A stretch of 64,000 bases of DNA, taken from positions 443,001 to 507,000 of the forward strand of contig VZTG01005442.1 in the NCBI GenBank assembly GCA_013397845.1, read 5' to 3'. The position numbers and the translations under genes were made by a program. This document shows positions 61,101 to 64,000 of the stretch, in pieces (position 1 is the first letter of the stretch; every line of letters begins with the position of its first letter). Source of the stretch: Melanocharis versteri. Its lineage: Eukaryota; Chordata; Aves; Passeriformes; Melanocharitidae. The notes under the pieces are model-generated. The model worked only from the letters and a program-made list of their open reading frames with translations, was not told where the DNA came from and made no database searches.

Positions 61101-63997
61101 AAAAAAATCCTACAAACCTCCAGTTGAAATATAGAAATAAACACTTCAGCAACAGTAAAATATTCTCTAGCTGCTCCAACTAGAATCACACAGGCGCTTC
61201 TGATTTTGTGCCTGCAGGACTGAAACTTTAAAATAATTGAAGTCTTTGTTGTGGTCAGCTGTGTGTTTGTGAAATAGAAGTCAGCATTATTAGGATACTA
61301 GAGGAAATCAGGACCTTCTAAGATTAATTTTCCTCATGGCTGTGAAAAAGCATGCTTTAAACACCTTATCCTACTTTGAACAGCAATCCTGACAGCACAG
61401 GACACTTTCTTTGCTTCATTTACATGACTTTTCCCAGAGCCACCCACATCCTCACCCCTACTCCACACGAAAGTTGTCCCATAGCGAATACAGACACTAA
61501 TTTACAAAGCAGTACACTGCATTAACGCCCTCTAACACAAGCTGCATCTTCAAATTCAGTGCCCATACTCCTGAAGCACTCCCTACAGCTTGTTGATAGC
61601 TCTCTGTGTTGCCAGAATCTGAACTGTAGTGGATACAGACCTGGATGAAAAATAACCAGGGAAAGAATCAGCTGCCTTTCAGCTGAACCACATCCCCATC
61701 CAGTTTACTCTGTAGCTGGGCAGTGCACTCAGCAGCAAAGGCAGGAATGAGGCAGCACAAACTAGCAATGAAAACACATCATTACAGACACAGGTTCTCA
61801 GGCTGCACGTTAGAAACAAGTTCTGTTGCAGAACACATAACATGAAACTTAACCCATATGAAAAAGCATTCACGCAGCAATGGAACAGAGTAGCCTGTGT
61901 TCCCTGCACTTGTGTTCCTGCACACTAACTACTCCTACCATGTAGGCAAAACACAGTTCAGGCAGGAGTTTGTTTTGCCTGTACCTGGCAGCATGGAATG
62001 CTCTAGAAAAACCACAGGCAACTACAGAAGCAGTGTAATCCTTCTGTTTTGAGCATTCCCTTCCCGTCCGTAACAAAGGAATATCCTAAGCTGGAGACAG
62101 TGTCCAGACCTTTGTTTTTAATAACTTGGGTTTTTAACTGACCAATCATCCATTAACTTCTCTAGGTTAGTTCTTGAGCCAATTCATATCCTATAGTGCC
62201 CTATGACAAGTTTCATAATACGTTATGAGGAAATGTTTGTCCTCCTCTTTATTTTCAGCCTGCTTCCTGATAGTTTTTTTCAACTTCTCACCTTCATTCC
62301 ACTCGTGGACACCCCATACCTGAGCCCCTTTCTCAACTGAAACATTCTTTTACAAGCTCATTACTTCCAGTCTTTTATTAAACTATTTTTTCTTGATGTC
62401 ATACTTCTGGTAGTCCCCATGCCTGTGTTCAATGGTTCTTTATCTGAGACAGGGTGACCATGACTTTTTGCAGTAAGAAAACACGTTCATAAGGTTGTTA
62501 AAGATAATAAAGCACTAAGTGGGATAAAAGTGATGATCAAGGAACAATTGCTCATGGCTTCTCAAAATGCAAAAATTGGAGACATCAAGCAAGATTAGGA
62601 ACTGACAAATTCAAAGAGGTAACTTCTTCGCAAAGGTTAACGAAATAATGAAACGTTTTACCATAGAACCTTTATAAGCCAGAAGCACACTCAGTTCAAC
62701 AAAGCATCAGAAAAGCTCACTGAAGAACAACCTCGCAAGCTACACTCATTGCAGAGACACTTCCTCTGCCTCTGGGAACCAAAGCTGGAGAGAGGCAAAG
62801 CTGGGAGAATGTTTTAGGAATCACCATTCTATACTTACCCTCAGAAATTCTTACACATCTACCCTGTCACAGGCTGCATTTCTTAGCCATGCTGGAGTTT
62901 GCTCTACCTAAGATGGCCATTCCTTCCTCACAAGAATCAAGGTGAGATGAACTGTACATTTCTAAAGTGGCATGGTAACAGCACGTTTTACTCTGCACCT
63001 CTCCCTGCAGTTCCCTACATTTTATTTGCACTTTGTTTTTGGTTCTGAGGTGATGTTTTTGTTGGACTGCCTGCAAGGATGCTTTGTTTCACTAGGGCAT
63101 AACTACACAAGCAAAGTGAACGGACTTGAATTAAAATGAAAAAAAACTTCAACATCTCCCTGCCTCCAACCAACCATCAAATTATCTGTTCTCTTAAAGA
63201 ACTTTCTAAGTGACCTCGTATAGCAGCATTCTCGTTTAGTTTAAAATCCATGGTTAGATACACTTACGGCAAAATTACTTTTCTACTTACTGACATTATG
63301 ACCAAAAAAGAAAAAAAAAAGCATCTTCTGCTTTTTCAGGAGGCCATTTGGAAAAATGAGGGCCCAATGCAATTCCAAAATTAGTTGTAACTAACCATAA
63401 AATTTTCTATTGGTAATATTAAGTCATACTGTTTTCTTGAATAATTCGGTAATGGTATAAACATATGGCAGATCTTGCCAAGATTTTACAGAACAAATCT
63501 TCTTTAGTCGTGAGGGTCGACCTTACGTTCTTGCCTCAACAAAGAAAAAAACAAAGGGTTACAGGCAGCTTTCAAACCATAACAGACTTCACCTTGCCCC
63601 ATCAAGCCTTGTACCAAGACAGCCTGCCAGACGCTCCTCCGGATCTGCAAGTGCGCTGGGTCTGCAAGTGCAGTGTCAAAGACTTCAAGGCCTGAATTTG
63701 CCAGACGAAACTCCCAGCCCCGATGCAAAAAGCAGCCTGACTCTAGCTAAGAACCGGTTAATATCCGCGACGCCACATTTAAAGGAGAGCTGCCGACACG
63801 ACGCGGATGCCGCAAAAGCGACGGGAGCTGCTGCGGTCCTTGCGGATCCGCAGGCGCGCTGCTCATCTCCACCCGCCCNCGCAAGCCCGAGGCCTAGCGA
63901 GGCCTTGCAGGCCGCAGCCACGCCGCACCTGGCCCGCCGTCTCCGTGGCGTCCGCCAGGATGCCGTAGTTGCGGTAGAGCTCCTCCACGGTGGGCAT
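49083..63997 (-). CDS. API5: API5, apoptosis inhibitor 5, complete coding region in 14 exons
   Basis: Fourteen exons sum to 1572 bases: 523 codons and a stop, one residue shorter than human API5 (524, from memory), with near identity throughout. API5 (AAC-11, FIF) is a nuclear all-helical HEAT/ARM-like scaffold that opposes apoptosis after growth-factor loss, binds FGF2 and Acinus, and affects E2F1-driven death. The repeat region fills about residues 1-360. Heptad leucines L370, L377, L384 and L391 of the leucine-zipper-like helix are kept. K251, the acetylated lysine known in human, is kept as the first codon of exon 7. A basic nuclear-localisation stretch (PPKKASAGPKRDAR) lies at about 465-478, and an RGG-type tail at about 500-523. 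All introns are GT-AG. The start is the family's MPTVEELYRNYGILAD; only three bases upstream of the ATG are in the window, so the promoter lies outside. Confidence 0.98.
49163..50767 (-). other. API5 intron 13, 1.6 kb
   Basis: Mostly AT-rich. A GC-richer stretch at about 50140-50530 gives overlapping ORFs of up to 111 codons on both strands; composition suggests an old repeat, but I cannot name it. No RNA gene recognised. Confidence 0.5.
50768..50904 (-). CDS. API5: API5 exon 13 (nuclear localisation signal)
   Basis: 137 bases: one base, then QKRASEDTTSSSPPKKASAG and PKRDARQIYNPPSGKYSSNL, ending GSFSY plus one base. The basic clusters KR, KK and KR form the expected NLS. Acceptor TGTCAG, donor GTAAGT. 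Confidence 0.96.
51242..51318 (-). CDS. API5: API5 exon 12
   Basis: 77 bases, 25 codons plus two: DLFHIPPSYKSTVTLSWKPV then QKADA. Differs from human at the end (human QKVEIG). Acceptor CCATAG, donor GTAAGA. The next intron is 337 bases. Confidence 0.96.
51552..51720 (-). mobile_element. CR1 LINE 3' fragment in API5 intron 11
   Basis: Begins with the reversed CR1 tail (ACAGAATCATAGACTAGTTT) and the typical TGGGTTGGAAGGGATG; continues through GAGCAGGGACAGCCTCC to about GGAATGGGGCATCTACAC, then is lost. Short, 5'-truncated copy in API5 orientation. Confidence 0.9.
52373..52429 (-). CDS. API5: API5 exon 11
   Basis: 57 bases, 19 codons: NKIKVVALKITNNINVLIK, identical to human as I recall it. 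Acceptor TTACAG, donor GTAAGT. The next intron (1054 bases) contains a CR1 piece. Confidence 0.97.
52920..53013 (-). CDS. API5: API5 exon 10 (leucine-zipper helix)
   Basis: 94 bases. One base completes R376, then LQYFARGLQVYIRQLRLALQ and GKTGEALKTEE. Carries L377, L384 and L391. Acceptor TTTTAG, donor GTAAGA. The next intron is 490 bases. Confidence 0.97.
53189..54138 (-). mobile_element. CR1 LINE fragment, about 950 bases, filling API5 intron 9
   Basis: Read on the minus strand it runs from the end of the reverse transcriptase region (GAGTTCCCCAGGACTCAGTA near 54128; a degraded FADD-like motif) to the CR1 tail (AACCTTTATGATTCTCTGAC near 53210). Same orientation as API5. It occupies about four fifths of the 1178-base intron and starts about 55 bases after the exon 9 donor. 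Frames are broken. Confidence 0.92.
54192..54373 (-). CDS. API5: API5 exon 9
   Basis: 182 bases, 60 codons plus two: starts EYMPLPPEEAENGENAGNEE, an acidic loop, then QFSYVECLLYSFHQLGR and the start of the leucine-zipper helix (L370). Acceptor TTCAG, donor GTAATG. Confidence 0.97.
54957..55046 (-). CDS. API5: API5 exon 8
   Basis: 90 bases, 30 codons: VLKLLAEMSSFCGDMEKLES, then NLKKLFDKLL. Includes a LxxLL-like helix. Acceptor TGTAG, donor GTAAGA. The next intron is 583 bases. Confidence 0.97.
55732..55836 (-). CDS. API5: API5 exon 7 (starts with K251)
   Basis: 105 bases, 35 codons: starts KNVHSTKFVTYFCEHVLPNL, ends GLDIQLE. The first codon is residue 251, the acetylation site described in human. 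Acceptor CTTCAG, donor GTAAGC. The next intron (685 bases) is unremarkable. Confidence 0.97.
56367..56573 (-). CDS. API5: API5 exon 6
   Basis: 207 bases, 69 codons, phase 0: starts VLEDVTGEEFVLFMKILSGL, ends TRQAVPLFS. Only one or two changes from human. Acceptor GTTAAG, donor GTATGT. The next intron (530 bases) is unremarkable. Confidence 0.97.
56950..57700 (+). mobile_element. CR1 LINE fragment, plus strand, in API5 intron 5
   Basis: Follows the CR1 3' region in sense order on the plus strand, antisense to API5: CCAAGTCCTGCATCTGGGA near 56970, CTGGAATACTGTACCTAGTG near 57205, TGGTTGCCCAGAGAG near 57544, ending in CTTTCCAATGTGAATGA. Heavily mutated, with no intact reverse transcriptase. The usual terminal short repeats are not clear. 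Confidence 0.85.
57904..58055 (-). CDS. API5: API5 exon 5
   Basis: 152 bases. Two bases complete Gly, then TLGGLFSQILQGEDIVRERA and an end ILTESKK. Acceptor TTCAG, donor GTGAGC. The next intron (1330 bases) is more than half CR1. Confidence 0.97.
58430..58495 (-). CDS. API5: API5 exon 4
   Basis: 66 bases. Two bases complete Asp, then DSAEFNLVNNALLSIFKMDA and K, then one base of Gly. Acceptor CTCCAG, donor GTAAAG. The next intron is 374 bases. Confidence 0.97.
58763..58830. repeat. Imperfect tandem duplication, 39-base unit
   Basis: The 18-mer AATCAATACATTTAGTTA occurs at 58763-58780 and again at 58802-58819, with related sequence after each. It lies in API5 intron 3, away from splice sites. 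Confidence 0.8.
59525..59618 (-). CDS. API5: API5 exon 3
   Basis: 94 bases: IRRQAIKELPQFATGDNLPR, then VADILTQLLQS plus one base. The acceptor (TTTCGACAG) has a weak pyrimidine tract. Donor GTAGGA. The next intron (1029 bases) holds a 39-base imperfect tandem duplication at 58763-58830. Confidence 0.96.
60403..60564 (-). CDS. API5: API5 exon 2
   Basis: 162 bases, 54 codons, phase 0: starts HKDAYQVILDGVKGGAKEKR, ends CEDEDVS. Helical repeat region. Acceptor TTTCAG, donor GTAAGA. The next intron (784 bases) has no recognised feature. Confidence 0.97.
60565..63928 (-). other. API5 intron 1, 3.4 kb
   Basis: CpG-rich at its first 180 bases, then AT-rich. No gene, RNA or named repeat recognised. 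A short A-run lies near 63308. Confidence 0.7.
63929..63997 (-). CDS. API5: API5 exon 1
   Basis: 69 bases, 23 codons: MPTVEELYRNYGILADATET then AGQ. Donor GTGCGG. Surrounding sequence from about 63750 is CpG-rich, the 3' side of the promoter island. Confidence 0.97.
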
Positions 63998-64000
63998 GGC

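Noticed and set aside
1..64000. tRNA, rRNA, CRISPR array, bacterial operon or intact transposon
   Set aside because: None seen; the window is vertebrate intron-rich DNA with degraded repeats only.

Overview
The window is vertebrate nuclear DNA, most likely from a bird. It carries two split genes with GT-AG introns, degenerate CR1-type LINE copies of the avian kind, CpG-rich promoter regions, and assembly gaps (a 77-base N run at 45287-45363, single Ns at 45580 and 63879). A songbird is possible because the LTR-like repeat at 35.3-36.4 kb resembles one I associate with passerines, but that is a weak inference.

Both genes lie on the minus strand, so they read from high to low coordinates. API5 (apoptosis inhibitor 5) occupies 49.1-64.0 kb. 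All 14 coding exons are present and join in frame to 523 codons plus stop, from an ATG at 63997 to a TGA ending at 49083. About 2 kb of 3' UTR follows, with the last plausible poly(A) signal at 47021-47026. Downstream in the same direction is TTC17 (tetratricopeptide repeat protein 17). A CpG island at about 45.0-45.7 kb is its likely promoter. Coding exons 2-19 lie between 32573 and 130 and give 894 codons in one continuous frame. Exon 1 is not visible and may lie in the N gap. The last TTC17 exons lie beyond the left edge. The API5-TTC17 tandem order matches the human locus at 11p12-p11.2.

Region by region: 1-18.3 kb holds TTC17 exons 19-17 and the 16.5 kb intron 16. 18.2-32.6 kb holds exons 16-2, closely spaced. 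32.6-45 kb is intron 1, with an unexplained GC-rich patch, an LTR-like repeat, a long coding-like block at 38.0-39.0 kb, a second GC-rich patch and a CR1 copy. 45.0-47.0 kb is the CpG island and a short intergenic stretch with a second LTR-like element. 47.0-64.0 kb is API5, with CR1 copies in introns 5, 9 and 11.

The two genes are not known to act in one pathway. API5 is a nuclear HEAT/ARM-like repeat scaffold that opposes apoptosis. TTC17 is a TPR protein linked to actin and ciliogenesis and, more recently, to the endoplasmic reticulum. I found no clearly new system. The items most worth a second look are the coding-like block inside TTC17 intron 1, the GC-AG intron 12 of TTC17, the tandem in-frame acceptors at TTC17 exon 19, and the hidden TTC17 first exon.
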